From: Asticcacaulis biprosthecium C19
GTDB taxonomy: Bacteria; Pseudomonadota; Alphaproteobacteria; Caulobacterales; Caulobacteraceae
Reading direction: 5' to 3'
NCBI RefSeq assembly: GCF_000204015.1
Contig: NZ_GL883080.1
Location: forward strand, 402,504 to 466,503
Length of the DNA stretch: 64,000 bases
The notes beneath the pieces are model-generated. The model saw only the letters and a program-made list of their open reading frames with translations. It was not told the origin of the DNA and did not search any database. Positions 17,994-26,572 of this stretch are shown here, in pieces; within the stretch, counting starts at the first letter, position 1, and each line of letters opens with the position of its first letter. A program made the position numbers and the translations under genes.

Positions 17994-20129
17994 TTAAACG
18001 TATCGCTTCACCGCTGTGAAATAGGCCTCGATGCCAGGCGCCGGGCGCCCAATCAGATAGCCCTGAGCCTCATGGCAGTTCAAAGCCTCAAGGGCGTGAA
18101 GCTGGGCCTCCGTTTCTACCCCTTCAGCCGTGATATGAACCCCCAGTGTCTGCGCCATATCGGTAATGGCGCGGACGATCGACAGCGCATTACGGTCGTG
18201 GGGCAGGTCGCGGATGAAGGATTGGTCGATCTTGATCTTGTCGAAGGGAAAGGCGCGCAGATAGCTCAAAGAGGAATAACCGGTGCCGAAATCGTCCATG
18301 GCGATGCGCACGCCCAGCCCGCGGATGGCGTTCAGGATAGAGATATTGTGCGTCTCATGGTTCAGGATCACAGTTTCGGTGATTTCCAGCTCCAGCCGTC
18401 GCGGCGCCAGGCCCGACTCCTTTAGCGTAGTTTTGACCAACTGGGTCAGCGACTTATAACGAAACTGGACCGGCGAGATGTTGACGGCGATCCGCCAAGG
18501 CTGTGGCCAGGCGGCAGCACTGCGGCACGCTGTCCTCAACACCCATTCGCCAATGGGCCCGATCAGTCCGCTTTCCTCGGCAACCGGGATGAAATCGGCA
18601 GGCGACACCAGGCCGCGCTTGGGATGCCGCCACCGCAGCAGGGCTTCGAAAGAAACAATTTCGCCGGTTTTAAGATTCAACAGAGGCTGGAAGTGTAGTT
18701 CGAACTCGTCGCGCTCGATCGCCTGTTTCAGGTCGTGTTCCAACTCCATGCGAAGCAGAAGTTTTTCGTCCATCTCGGCACTGTAGAAGCACCAGTTGTT
18801 TCGCCCCTCCGACTTGACCCGATACAGGGCCATATCAGCGCGCGACATCAGGTTGTGCATGTCCTGAGCGTCGTCGGGTGACAGGGCAATACCGATGCTG
18901 ACCCCGACCTCTACCTGGGCGTTCGTAAGGGTGAAGGGGACCTGCATCGCTTCAACGACGCGACTGGCTAGCCCCTGGGCATCTCCGGCGCGCTCGATCT
19001 CCTGAATAATGGCAAATTCGTCGCCGCCCATGCGTGCGACGACGTCACCCCTGCGCACGCATTTTCGCAATCGCCGGCCAACCTCGATGAGCAGTTCGTC
19101 TCCGGCCAGGTGCCCGTAGGAGTCGTTGATGGCCTTGAATCGGTCGAGATCGAGACAATGCAGCGCCGTCTGCCCGTGACGCCGCCGGGCGGCGCGCGCC
19201 AGAGCCTTCTCCATGTCCTGGGTGAACAAGGTACGGTTGGCGAGGCCGGTCAGCGGATCATAGTGGGCGAGCCGCGCGATCTGGGCTTCCGCCTGCTTTT
19301 GTTCGGTCAGGTCCATCCCAAGTGTCAGTATGCTGTCGGCCTCACCGTTGGGCTTGCGCAGCACCGTCTTCTTCAACTGAATGATGCGTTCCTGACCGCG
19401 TCCATCGACGATGCGCTCTTCCTCAAGCAGCACGGGGCCGTCGCTTTGCAAAGCCTGCCGGTCATAGGAATCGTACAGCGCCGCACGCTCCGGAGCGAAC
19501 AGGTCGTGACTCGTCTTGCCGATGGTGTTTTGCGCCGTTACACCCAAAAGGGATTCGCCCGCATGGTTAAGCAGAACGACACTTTGATCCCGGGCTTGCT
19601 TGACCAGGACCATAGCCGGGATGTTCTGAATGACCATGTTGAGAAAGCCCTGGTGGCGCTGCGCCTCGGCGCCCAGGGCGATCAGGTCTTCAGTCATCTC
19701 CTGCTGGATGTGAAAGGCGCGCTGCAGATCGGCGCTGATCGCCTTCAACACAGCCAGAGACGTCCCGACGCCGTAATAACGATTGTTGTTGGTAACGATA
19801 AAGCCGCGCATCAGTTCGGACGGGCGGTCCTGCAACATGGCGCCGGTGAAATCATGCAGGGGCGTTTCGGCCTCGACCATAAGCGGTTCCCGGTCCATCA
19901 GAGCGGAAATCGCCTTGCGGGCATAAAGCGCCCGGCCAAACTCTGCGGCCATCTTCAGGTTAAAGGTATGGCGTTCGACCAGGCCCAGAACCTGGCCCAT
20001 GTCGTCCGCCACAGCCAGAACCATCAGGTCCGGTGTGTCGCGGAATAGTTCATAGACGCAGGACGCTGTCATGCCGGGAGGTATAGGAGCGATCGGATCG
20101 GCTATGTCCGATATCTGCAGGGTCTGCAT
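17994..20129 (-). CDS. c-di-GMP signalling protein: N-terminal sensor, PAS, GGDEF, EAL
   Basis: 711 residues. N-terminal 130 residues resemble a CBS/GGDEF-EAL-associated sensor (RDTPDLMVLAVADDMGQVLGLV), followed by a PAS fold (NMVIQNIPAMVLVKQARDQSVVLLNHAGESLLG). The cyclase domain has an intact MGGDEF motif. The phosphodiesterase domain starts FEALLRWRHP and keeps ETVILNHE, DDFGTGYSSLSYLRAFPFDKIKIDQSF and the late E of TAEGVETEAQ, so both activities may be present. No membrane helix is seen, so it should act in the cytoplasm. I chose the ATG at 20129 (AAGG about 9 bp upstream); two further in-frame ATGs lie upstream. Confidence 0.9.
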   Translation of the reverse strand: MQTLQISDIADPIAPIPPGMTASCVYELFRDTPDLMVLAVADDMGQVLGLVERHTFNLKMAAEFGRALYARKAISALMDREPLMVEAETPLHDFTGAMLQDRPSELMRGFIVTNNNRYYGVGTSLAVLKAISADLQRAFHIQQEMTEDLIALGAEAQRHQGFLNMVIQNIPAMVLVKQARDQSVVLLNHAGESLLGVTAQNTIGKTSHDLFAPERAALYDSYDRQALQSDGPVLLEEERIVDGRGQERIIQLKKTVLRKPNGEADSILTLGMDLTEQKQAEAQIARLAHYDPLTGLANRTLFTQDMEKALARAARRRHGQTALHCLDLDRFKAINDSYGHLAGDELLIEVGRRLRKCVRRGDVVARMGGDEFAIIQEIERAGDAQGLASRVVEAMQVPFTLTNAQVEVGVSIGIALSPDDAQDMHNLMSRADMALYRVKSEGRNNWCFYSAEMDEKLLLRMELEHDLKQAIERDEFELHFQPLLNLKTGEIVSFEALLRWRHPKRGLVSPADFIPVAEESGLIGPIGEWVLRTACRSAAAWPQPWRIAVNISPVQFRYKSLTQLVKTTLKESGLAPRRLELEITETVILNHETHNISILNAIRGLGVRIAMDDFGTGYSSLSYLRAFPFDKIKIDQSFIRDLPHDRNALSIVRAITDMAQTLGVHITAEGVETEAQLHALEALNCHEAQGYLIGRPAPGIEAYFTAVKRYV

Positions 20130-20212
20130 ACTGTAGGACCTTACCATAGATGGCCGTAACCTCACTCGAACGCTGAACTGCCTTGCAGTGCACCATAATT
20201 TCGGGAGGTAAA

Positions 20213-20323
20213 ATGAGGCTTAACGCTCGAATAAGAATCTGGTTATATTTCAATGCCTTGGCAGATATATTATCTGTACGCGGACGGTTTCATATCCGCC
20301 CCATTGTCGTCTGGGCATTATAA
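20213..20323 (+). CDS. possible 36-residue small protein
   Basis: ATG at 20213 stands right behind GGGAGGTAAA, one of the better ribosome-binding sites in the window. The frame encodes a basic, hydrophobic peptide (RLNARIRIWLYFNALADILS) ending TAA at 20323. Its last 34 bp overlap the end of the convergent histidine-phosphatase gene. No family recognised; the ribosome-binding site is the only real evidence. Confidence 0.3.
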   Translation: MRLNARIRIWLYFNALADILSVRGRFHIRPIVVWAL

Positions 20324-20919
20324 ATTTGCGCGATCGGCGCGTTGTCGGGATCCAGCGGCACCATCCGCCACAGGTCACCATCCGGTTCGAAACGCACGGG
20401 AGACGCATTGGGGCTGCTGAACATCTCGTTGAGGAACTTGCGCGTCACGGCCCGGAAGGGGATGCCGTGGAAGACATACAGACAGGTCTCGCCGCTGCCC
20501 CGATGATCGTTCACACACGAAAACACTCGGTCAATCACCTCGCCCAGCGGCTCGGCATTGTGCGGATAGTGCTTGCCGTCTAGATCGGCCAGCGGGTTCA
20601 TATGGTCACGCATCTCGTCACGGTGCTGATGGACCTCGTCGATGGTCATGCCTTCAAACAGGCCGAAATTGCGTTCGATGAGGCGGGCATCGACGAACGG
20701 TTCCAGGCCCAGCCGCTCGCCAACGATATGCGCAGTCTCCAGCGCCCGCGACAACGGGCTGGCCACAATCCTGGTAATCCCCTGGTCCACCAGCACGCCG
20801 GCGGCCACGCGCGCCTGGTCACGGCCGCGATCGTTCAGCGGAATATCGGTCGAACCCTGAAGACGCAGGTTCAGGTTCCAGTCGGTCTGGCCATGACGGA
20901 GGACGTAGAAGGCGGACAC
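20290..20919 (-). CDS. histidine phosphatase family protein (phosphoglycerate mutase-like)
   Basis: 209 residues. The catalytic motif LRHGQTDWN near the N-terminus, ASPLSRALETA, ERNFGLFEGMT and the second His in VFHGIPFRAV define a histidine phosphatase. Start chosen as GTG at 20919, giving SAFYVLRHGQT directly at the beginning; the upstream open frame lies inside the HIT gene. It follows the HIT gene with one base between, so the two are co-translated. Substrate unknown. Confidence 0.88.
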   Translation of the reverse strand: MSAFYVLRHGQTDWNLNLRLQGSTDIPLNDRGRDQARVAAGVLVDQGITRIVASPLSRALETAHIVGERLGLEPFVDARLIERNFGLFEGMTIDEVHQHRDEMRDHMNPLADLDGKHYPHNAEPLGEVIDRVFSCVNDHRGSGETCLYVFHGIPFRAVTRKFLNEMFSSPNASPVRFEPDGDLWRMVPLDPDNAPIAQIYNAQTTMGRI

Positions 20920-20920
20920 G

Positions 20921-21352
20921 TTACAACTTCGCCTTGATCTTGTCCGCCGCGGCGCGCAGGTCGCCAGGATCGGCCATGTGGCCGGCCGCGTGAGACCGGA
21001 CATGATGGCCATTATAGACCGGAATGATGTGGAAATGCAGGTGGAAGACCGTCTGGCCGGCCGATTCGCCGTTGAACTGGGCGATACGAATACCGTCCGG
21101 GTTCAGCGCGTTGCGTACAGCGGCAGCGATACGCTGGGTATGGTGGATCAGGTTCTGCAGATCGTCGGAGGACACGTCGAACAGATTGCACGCCTGCGCC
21201 TTCGGGATGACCAGGGTGTGGCCATCGGCCTGGGGGAAGGCGTCCATCAAGCTCAACACCCGGTCATCTTCATAGACCTTCACCGACGGAATGGCGCCGC
21301 TCAGGATCTTGGCGAAGATGTTGTCCGGCGCATAGGTGCAGTTCAGGGTCAT
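20921..21352 (-). CDS. HIT family nucleotide-binding protein
   Basis: 143 residues. The histidine triad HLHFHIIP is present with NGESAGQTVFHLH before it; FAKILSGAIPSVKVYEDDRVLSLMDAFPQADGHTLVIPK is the standard N-terminal half. These proteins hydrolyse AMP-linked nucleotides such as adenosine phosphoramidate. The ATG at 21352 fits family length; an upstream in-frame start at 21427 would add 25 residues of non-family sequence. Operon with the histidine phosphatase. Confidence 0.92.
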   Translation of the reverse strand: MTLNCTYAPDNIFAKILSGAIPSVKVYEDDRVLSLMDAFPQADGHTLVIPKAQACNLFDVSSDDLQNLIHHTQRIAAAVRNALNPDGIRIAQFNGESAGQTVFHLHFHIIPVYNGHHVRSHAAGHMADPGDLRAAADKIKAKL

Positions 21353-21483
21353 GATCTCGAGTCCGCTTTGTTTCTTCAAGACTACAGCCTCATGCCAAAA
21401 AGTGGCTACCACTTTTTGGATAAACATGAGGCGTCTGGTCTAAAATACTATCAACCGCGCGCCAAGAGGGGTATGACGCGCCC

Positions 21484-21855
21484 ATGATCAATGTTTTACT
21501 TGTCATGCTGGGTGGCGCCCTGGGATCCCTGGCCCGCTATGGCCTCGGTCGCTCGCTAAACAGCGCCTGGCCAATGGGGACCTTCGTCGCCAATGTCGCC
21601 GGCGGTCTGCTGATGGGCGTCCTGATGGCCTTGCTGATCGGTCCGCTGAAAGGCGAGGCCGAGCGCCTGCGCCTGCTGCTGGGCGTTGGCGTCCTGGGCG
21701 GTTTCACCACCTTCTCGTCGTTTTCCCTGGAAACGGTGCAGATGCTGGAACGCCGCGACTACGTCCAGGCCGCCGCCTATGCCGGCTTTTCGGTGGTGCT
21801 GTCGGTGGCCGCGGTCGCGATAGGTATGATGATTGTACGCAAGGTAACCGCATGA
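21484..21855 (+). CDS. crcB: fluoride ion channel CrcB/Fluc
   Basis: 123 residues, four membrane helices. GGALGSLARYGLGR at the start, NVAGGLLMGVL in the middle and VGVLGGFTTFSSFSLET, the signature containing the phenylalanine-box segment, identify a fluoride exporter of the inner membrane. The stop overlaps the rluC start (ATGA). The 56-bp leader to the left does not show a recognisable fluoride riboswitch, and none fits in the space after the divergent HIT gene. Confidence 0.95.
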   Translation: MINVLLVMLGGALGSLARYGLGRSLNSAWPMGTFVANVAGGLLMGVLMALLIGPLKGEAERLRLLLGVGVLGGFTTFSSFSLETVQMLERRDYVQAAAYAGFSVVLSVAAVAIGMMIVRKVTA

Positions 21856-22856
21856 GTAATGAAGTCAAAACCCTGTACGTCGCCGAAGGCGAAGACGGTA
21901 TCCGCGTCGACCGCTTTTTCAAGCGCCGCTGGCCGCACGTCAACCACGTCCAACTGAACAAGCTGCTGCGCTCGGGCCAGGTCCGGGTCGACGGCGGGCG
22001 GGTCAAGGCCGACACCCGCCTGGCCACCGGCCAGACCGTCCGTGTCCCGCCCTTGCCGGCCGTGCCGGATCAGGACCAGCAGAAGCGCGAACGCGCCGAA
22101 CTGTCGCCGCAGGAAATCCGCTACGCCCGGTCGCTCGTCCTGTACGAGGACGAAGACGTCATTGCCATCAACAAGCCCTCGGGCCTGGCCGTTCAGGGCG
22201 GGACCAAGACCAAGAACCACGTCGACCGCCTGCTGTCGGCCTGGGGTGAGGGGCTGGAACGGCCGCGCCTGGTCCACCGCCTCGACCGCGACACCTCCGG
22301 CGTCCTGCTGTTGGGCAAGAGCCCGTCGGCCGCGGCTCGCCTGGCCGGCGCTTTCGCCAAGCGCCGCGCCAACAAGACCTACTGGGCCCTGGTCGTCGGC
22401 AACCCTAAGCCAGAAGAAGGCTATATCGATACGCCTCTCATCAAGAAGGGCTTCCACGACCGCGAGATCGTCCAGCCGGCTGACCCCAAGGAGCCCGGCG
22501 CCGAACCGGCCGAGACCGAATACGTCACCATCGGCCGCGCCGGCCCGCGAGTTGCCTGGATGGGCCTGCGCCCGCACACCGGCCGTACTCACCAGCTCCG
22601 CGCCCATATGCAGGCCATCGGCCACAGCATTCTGGGCGATCCAAAATACGGCAATGACGAAAGCCGCAGCCTGTCGGAAGGCTTAGGGCTGCAACTGCAC
22701 CATCGCCGCATCGAGCTGCCGCACCCGACCCAGGGAACGCTGATCGTCGAAGCGCCGCTGGACCCGGTCATCAAGGCCGGCTTCGACCGCTTCGGCTTCG
22801 AACCCCACGACGCCGAACCCGACCCGTTTGTGAAAGTCAAAAAGAGGAAGAGATGA
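21852..22856 (+). CDS. rluC: 23S rRNA pseudouridine synthase, RluC/RluD family
   Basis: 334 residues. An N-terminal S4 RNA-binding domain (RVDRFFKRRWPHVNHVQLNKLLRSGQVRVDGGRVK) precedes the catalytic domain with HRLDRDTSGVLLLGKS, where the Asp is the nucleophile, and GLRPHTGRTHQLRAHM. It modifies uridines in large-subunit rRNA; the exact site cannot be told from sequence. Start ATG overlaps crcB by 4 bp and its TGA overlaps the next gene's ATG, so four genes from crcB to the ATP12 gene form one operon. Confidence 0.92.
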   Translation: MSNEVKTLYVAEGEDGIRVDRFFKRRWPHVNHVQLNKLLRSGQVRVDGGRVKADTRLATGQTVRVPPLPAVPDQDQQKRERAELSPQEIRYARSLVLYEDEDVIAINKPSGLAVQGGTKTKNHVDRLLSAWGEGLERPRLVHRLDRDTSGVLLLGKSPSAAARLAGAFAKRRANKTYWALVVGNPKPEEGYIDTPLIKKGFHDREIVQPADPKEPGAEPAETEYVTIGRAGPRVAWMGLRPHTGRTHQLRAHMQAIGHSILGDPKYGNDESRSLSEGLGLQLHHRRIELPHPTQGTLIVEAPLDPVIKAGFDRFGFEPHDAEPDPFVKVKKRKR

Positions 22857-23644
22857 CTCCAAAGCCTCTTGGCTTTGGCAAGGGCGACTGCCCGCCCGAG
22901 CCTTTGCGAGGAGCCCCACCCAATCTGCAAGCAGATTGGGATTCCACTCGCAAGAAGGGCGAATCTCAAATTCGCCCTGGGGCACCTGAGCGCATAAAAA
23001 TGGCTGTTTTTGATGTGGACGGCACTTTGGTCGACAGCCGGTCGAGCATTTTCCGCGCCGCCACCGAAGCTGCCGAAGCGACCGGCCTGACGCCACCCAG
23101 CTATGACCAGGTGCGGTCTATTGTTGGCATCTCGCTGTTCGAAGCCATTGTGCAAATGTTACCGGATCACGACGAAACGACGCACCGCGCCTATCAGTCG
23201 GCGTTTCAGGGCAGTTTTCTTCGGATACACGAGACTTCTGGATTTCACGAAACGTTGTATAGCGGTGCCGACGACCTCCTGCGCCGCCTCAAGAGCGACG
23301 GCTGGTTCCTCGGTATGGCGACCGGCCAATCGCGCCGCGGCGTCAACCGCTGCTTGAATTCCTATGACTGGCACGACCTGTTCGATGCCACCTTTTGCGC
23401 CGATGACGGCCCGTCCAAGCCCCATCCCCACATGCTGCAGGCCAATCTCAAGGCCCTCGGCTTGGATCCGCACCAAGCGGTGATGATCGGTGATACCGGC
23501 CATGACATGCGCATGGCGCGTGAGGCGAGGGTCCACGCCATCGGCGTCTCCTGGGGCTTCCACACGGTTGAAGAACTGGATCAGGCTGACCATATCGTCC
23601 ATGATTTCAAAGAATTAGAGACTGCCCTGTATGCCTTCCGATAA
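22853..23644 (+). CDS. HAD-IA hydrolase (phosphoglycolate phosphatase-like) with palindromic insert in its N-terminus
   Basis: 263 residues if read from the ATG that overlaps the rluC stop. The HAD fold starts at residue 50: MAVFDVDGTLVDS (nucleophile D and acid/base D), then MATGQSRRGV, the motif III Lys in SKPHPHML and VMIGDTGHDMRMA. Residues 2-46 look unlike any HAD protein and are encoded by a stretch of hairpins (22861-22978). An ATG at 23000 would give a normal 214-residue enzyme. Which start is used is undecided: the ATGA overlap favours 22853, homology favours 23000. Substrate is probably a small phosphate ester. Confidence 0.85.
   Translation: MTPKPLGFGKGDCPPEPLRGAPPNLQADWDSTRKKGESQIRPGAPERIKMAVFDVDGTLVDSRSSIFRAATEAAEATGLTPPSYDQVRSIVGISLFEAIVQMLPDHDETTHRAYQSAFQGSFLRIHETSGFHETLYSGADDLLRRLKSDGWFLGMATGQSRRGVNRCLNSYDWHDLFDATFCADDGPSKPHPHMLQANLKALGLDPHQAVMIGDTGHDMRMAREARVHAIGVSWGFHTVEELDQADHIVHDFKELETALYAFR
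22861..22978 (+). repeat. palindromic element inside the 5' end of the HAD gene
   Basis: Nested perfect palindromes: AAAGCC-TCTT-GGCTTT (22861-22876); TTGCGAG (22904-22910) pairing with CTCGCAA (22947-22953) around CCCAATCTGC-AA-GCAGATTGGG (22919-22940); and AGGGCGAAT-CTCAA-ATTCGCCCT (22956-22978). The stretch keeps the reading frame open. It looks like an extragenic palindromic element that landed between rluC and the HAD gene. Confidence 0.75.
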
Positions 23645-24362
23645 ACCCGCCAAGCGCGCTGACCAACTGGGCCACCGCCCCAAACGCTTCTGGAAAGAGG
23701 TCACCGTCACCGAGGGTCTCGGCATTGCCCTGGACGGCCGCCCGGTGAAAACCCCGTCGGGCGCCCATCTGGTCCTGCCGGTCCACACCCTGGCGCACCC
23801 GGTGGCGGCCGAGTGGGCAGCCGTGGGCGAACACGTCGACTACGACGCCATGCCTTTGACTCGTTTGGGTTTTGCCGCCATCGACCGCATGCCGGACATC
23901 CAGGACGAGATCGTCAGCGAGGTCCTGCGCTACGCCGAAACCGACCTGATCTGTTATCCTTCCGAATATCCGGAATCTTTGATCGCTCAGGAAGCCGAGC
24001 TCTGGGACCCCGTCCTGCATTGGGCGCGACAGGATCTGGGCCTGGAATTTCACCAGAACCTGACCCTGATCCATCGCCCCCAGCCGGCCCAGACTCTTGA
24101 GCGTTTACAAGCCTTTGTGCGCGGCATGACCCCCTACGAACAGGCCGGCCTGATGAGCGCGACGCCATTGCTGGGGTCGGTTGTTTTGGCGATGGCCCTG
24201 TGGCACGGTCACCTGACCGGCGAAGCAGCGTTTGTAGCCTCAACTGTCGGCGAAACCTTCCAGGCGGGGATATGGGGAAACGACACCGAGGCCGATCAAC
24301 GCCGCAATGGCATGAAGGCGCAGGCGGTCAGCCTGGAAATCTGGTTCAGCGGTCTGCGTTAA
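23631..24362 (+). CDS. ATP12 family F1-ATPase assembly chaperone
   Basis: 243 residues. RPKRFWKEVTVTEGLGIALDGRPVKTPSGAHLVLP, followed by LAHPVAAEWAAVGEHVDYDAMPLTRLGFAAID and YAETDLICYPSEYPESLIAQEAELWDPVLHWA, is diagnostic of ATP12, which binds F1 alpha subunit before assembly. Typical of alphaproteobacteria and mitochondria. The start overlaps the HAD gene by 14 bp. Last gene of the crcB-rluC-HAD operon; its end overlaps the convergent Mpo1-like gene by 4 bp. Confidence 0.92.
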   Translation: MPSDKPAKRADQLGHRPKRFWKEVTVTEGLGIALDGRPVKTPSGAHLVLPVHTLAHPVAAEWAAVGEHVDYDAMPLTRLGFAAIDRMPDIQDEIVSEVLRYAETDLICYPSEYPESLIAQEAELWDPVLHWARQDLGLEFHQNLTLIHRPQPAQTLERLQAFVRGMTPYEQAGLMSATPLLGSVVLAMALWHGHLTGEAAFVASTVGETFQAGIWGNDTEADQRRNGMKAQAVSLEIWFSGLR

Positions 24363-24682
24363 AGTCCGGCCCGTGCCCGGCGCTTAGCCAACTGCCCGGT
24401 CAGCCACAGGAAGAACATGTGGTAGTCGCCCACGAACGACCATAGCGGATAGGTGAACGTCGCCGGCCTGTTGTGCTCGACAAAGAAGTGCCCGACCCAG
24501 GCAAGCCCGTATCCGGCGACCAATCCCGCCAGAATCCACACCGGATTACCTGTCCAGACCACGGCCGCCAAAGCCGCAATCCCGCACGTCGAGCCCATAT
24601 AGTGCAAGGCGCGGGTCAGCGGGACGCTGTGCTCGCTCAGGTAAAAATCGAAGAAGGCGGAATAGGTGGTGTATTGGGCCAT
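24359..24682 (-). CDS. Mpo1-like membrane protein (DUF962)
   Basis: 107 residues from the chosen start: YSAFFDFYLSEHSVPLTRALHYMGST, then two hydrophobic segments and WVGHFFVEHNRPATFTYPLWSFVGDYHMFF. The H...EHNRPATF pattern is the DUF962 signature; yeast Mpo1 of this family is a dioxygenase acting on 2-hydroxy fatty acids. Fatty-acid alpha-oxidation here is an inference from the family. An alternative ATG at 24745 would add 21 residues; I prefer 24682 because the conserved part begins there. Confidence 0.85.
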   Translation of the reverse strand: MAQYTTYSAFFDFYLSEHSVPLTRALHYMGSTCGIAALAAVVWTGNPVWILAGLVAGYGLAWVGHFFVEHNRPATFTYPLWSFVGDYHMFFLWLTGQLAKRRARAGL

Positions 24683-24810
24683 TCCCCACCCTACCACGTT
24701 ACGGCGTTTTTTGAACAGCGAGGCCTCGTCCCCTTGTGCTGTCATCCGGCCGACCGTGCAGGATCTTCAAGGGGAGGTGGACCTGAGAGATGGTTTAAAA
24801 AGGTGATCGC

Positions 24811-24847
24811 ACCGCGAAAGCTATAACAAGATTTCGCGGTGCTTTTT
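24811..24847. terminator. hairpin terminator
   Basis: ACCGCGAAA (24811-24819) pairs with TTTCGCGGT (24832-24840), followed on the plus strand by GCTTTTT. On the minus strand a T-rich run lies beyond the hairpin. It sits just past the stop of the alkaline-phosphatase-family gene at 24870 and most likely ends the long minus-strand operon. Confidence 0.75.
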
Positions 24848-24869
24848 CGTAATTTGACCGGAAGACGGG

Positions 24870-26534
24870 CTATGGCTGCGTCAGCAGGTTAGGATCGATG
24901 AATTGGCGCGGAATGCCCGGTCCCTGAAACCAGGCGCCCAGCCAGGACCCACCGCCGCCATTGAAATACTCGACCCGAATGACGTGCTGCCCGGGCTGGA
25001 GTTCGACACTGCCGGTCGCCGTGATGACGCCGTGGTCGCCGTCATTGTCGACGACCGTCGCGCCGTTGATATACAGTTTGCTGCCGTCGTCTGACGCCAG
25101 GAAGAAGTCATAGGCGCCGGCGGTGTCGATGCGGATCTTGCCTTCGAAGACAACCGCGACAGCATCGGCGCGCGGCAGGTTCAGACCGTCGATGGTGAAT
25201 TCGTAAGAGGTCCCTGATGCGACGGGCTCGATTCGCGAGAAGTCGGGTAGGCGGACCGGGGATTCGGGCAGCAGATAGACCTTGTGCGTCAGGCCTTGTG
25301 GTTTGGCGGCGTCCAGCTCGAGGATGCGAAAATAGCCGGTGGCCGGAACGCTGGCGGGCTGACCGTCGACGAAGAGGGTGGCGCGTACGATGGTGCTTTT
25401 GCGAATCTCGACGGGGCCGGTATAGAGCGGAGAATCGTGTGTCGGAACGGAGTTGTCGAGCGTGTAGCGCAGGTCTCCGACGCTGTTGGGATTGCGGAGC
25501 GTCATCTGCGCTGACCGGTTGATAAACAGGCCGCCGGAGGGCGTATTGCCATCGTTTGTCGGCTCGATCACCGGCGAGGCGTAGAAGCTGCTGATGCGAT
25601 AGGCCTGTCTGGGCATCGGCTCGCCTTTAAGGACAGGCCGGACGGGGCGGCCCAACCACGCATAGGGAATGTCGACGCCCAAAAGCCAGGCTGCCGTCGC
25701 CGGCGTGTCGAAAGTATTGATCGGCAGGTCCAGTTCGACGCCCGGCGTGACGTCGTGGCCATAAGCGATCCACGGAATCTCCAGTTCGGCCAGGGTTTCG
25801 CCACCATGGCCCTTCCCGACACCGCCATGGTCGGAGGTGACGATGATGGCGGTGTCGTCGGCGATGCCGGCGTCGGAGACCGCCTGACGGATCAGTCCGA
25901 TCAGACGGTCGGCCTTGGTGACGGAGGCGTAGTAGTCGGGGGTGCCGTGGCCGTATTCATGCCCGGCGTGATCGACATGATCGAGATGGACGAACAGGAA
26001 TTGCGGGCGTTTGGCCTTGATATAGTCGACGGCCAGGGCGGTCGTGGCGTCTTCGCTGGCACCATTGACGTTGTAGTCGACAAAGCGGTGATCATAGAGG
26101 TTGCCAAAACCACTCCAGTGATAGATCGCGCCGACCTCCCAGTCCGGGTGTTGGTCGGTAATCACTTGAAAGATCGAAGGAAAAAAGGCGCCGGAGCCGG
26201 TGACTGAGGTCGGAAAGCCAAACTCCCCGACGCGCCAGTCGTTGCTGGTCACGCCATGCTGCTCTGGTCCGGCGCCACCGATCATGGAGGCCCAGTTGGC
26301 GCTGCTGGTAGTGGGCAAAACCCCACGGGCATGCAGGCTCCAGCTACCGTTTTTCATCATGTCGTGCAGTACGGGCGTGTCCGCCTTCAGGATGCCGTCT
26401 GGGCTCAGTCCGTCGATGCCAATGATAACGACGTGGCTGGGTTTGGCGGAGGTTGCGGCATCGGCCAGGGCCGCGCCCGGCAGGCAGGTCAGGAGAGCGA
26501 ACAGCAGCGAAAATCTGCGGATCGGGTTTGTCAT
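24870..26534 (-). CDS. secreted alkaline-phosphatase-superfamily hydrolase with chitobiase-C and PA14 domains
   Basis: 554 residues with a signal peptide (FSLLFALLTCLPGAALA). The catalytic domain has VVIIGIDGLSPDG (metal Asp 41), the nucleophile region LPTTSSANWASM (Thr 75 or 76), HLDHVDHAGHEYGHG and TSDHGGVGKGHGG: a type I phosphodiesterase/nucleotide pyrophosphatase fold. Residues 335-405 form a chitobiase/hexosaminidase C-like module, and 445-550 a PA14 domain (FFLASDDGSKLYINGATVVDNDGDHG), both likely glycan-binding. Start ATG at 26534 with GGAG upstream. Last gene behind the TonB receptor. Cleaving a phosphate or phosphonate ester on a glycan is an inference. Confidence 0.85.
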   Translation of the reverse strand: MTNPIRRFSLLFALLTCLPGAALADAATSAKPSHVVIIGIDGLSPDGILKADTPVLHDMMKNGSWSLHARGVLPTTSSANWASMIGGAGPEQHGVTSNDWRVGEFGFPTSVTGSGAFFPSIFQVITDQHPDWEVGAIYHWSGFGNLYDHRFVDYNVNGASEDATTALAVDYIKAKRPQFLFVHLDHVDHAGHEYGHGTPDYYASVTKADRLIGLIRQAVSDAGIADDTAIIVTSDHGGVGKGHGGETLAELEIPWIAYGHDVTPGVELDLPINTFDTPATAAWLLGVDIPYAWLGRPVRPVLKGEPMPRQAYRISSFYASPVIEPTNDGNTPSGGLFINRSAQMTLRNPNSVGDLRYTLDNSVPTHDSPLYTGPVEIRKSTIVRATLFVDGQPASVPATGYFRILELDAAKPQGLTHKVYLLPESPVRLPDFSRIEPVASGTSYEFTIDGLNLPRADAVAVVFEGKIRIDTAGAYDFFLASDDGSKLYINGATVVDNDGDHGVITATGSVELQPGQHVIRVEYFNGGGGSWLGAWFQGPGIPRQFIDPNLLTQP

Positions 26535-26572
26535 GGGTGGCTCCAGAGGTTGGGATCGGGGGGAGACGGAGA

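Noticed and set aside
21428-21483. Possible fluoride riboswitch before crcB
   Set aside because: The 56-bp space does not show the conserved crcB motif blocks.
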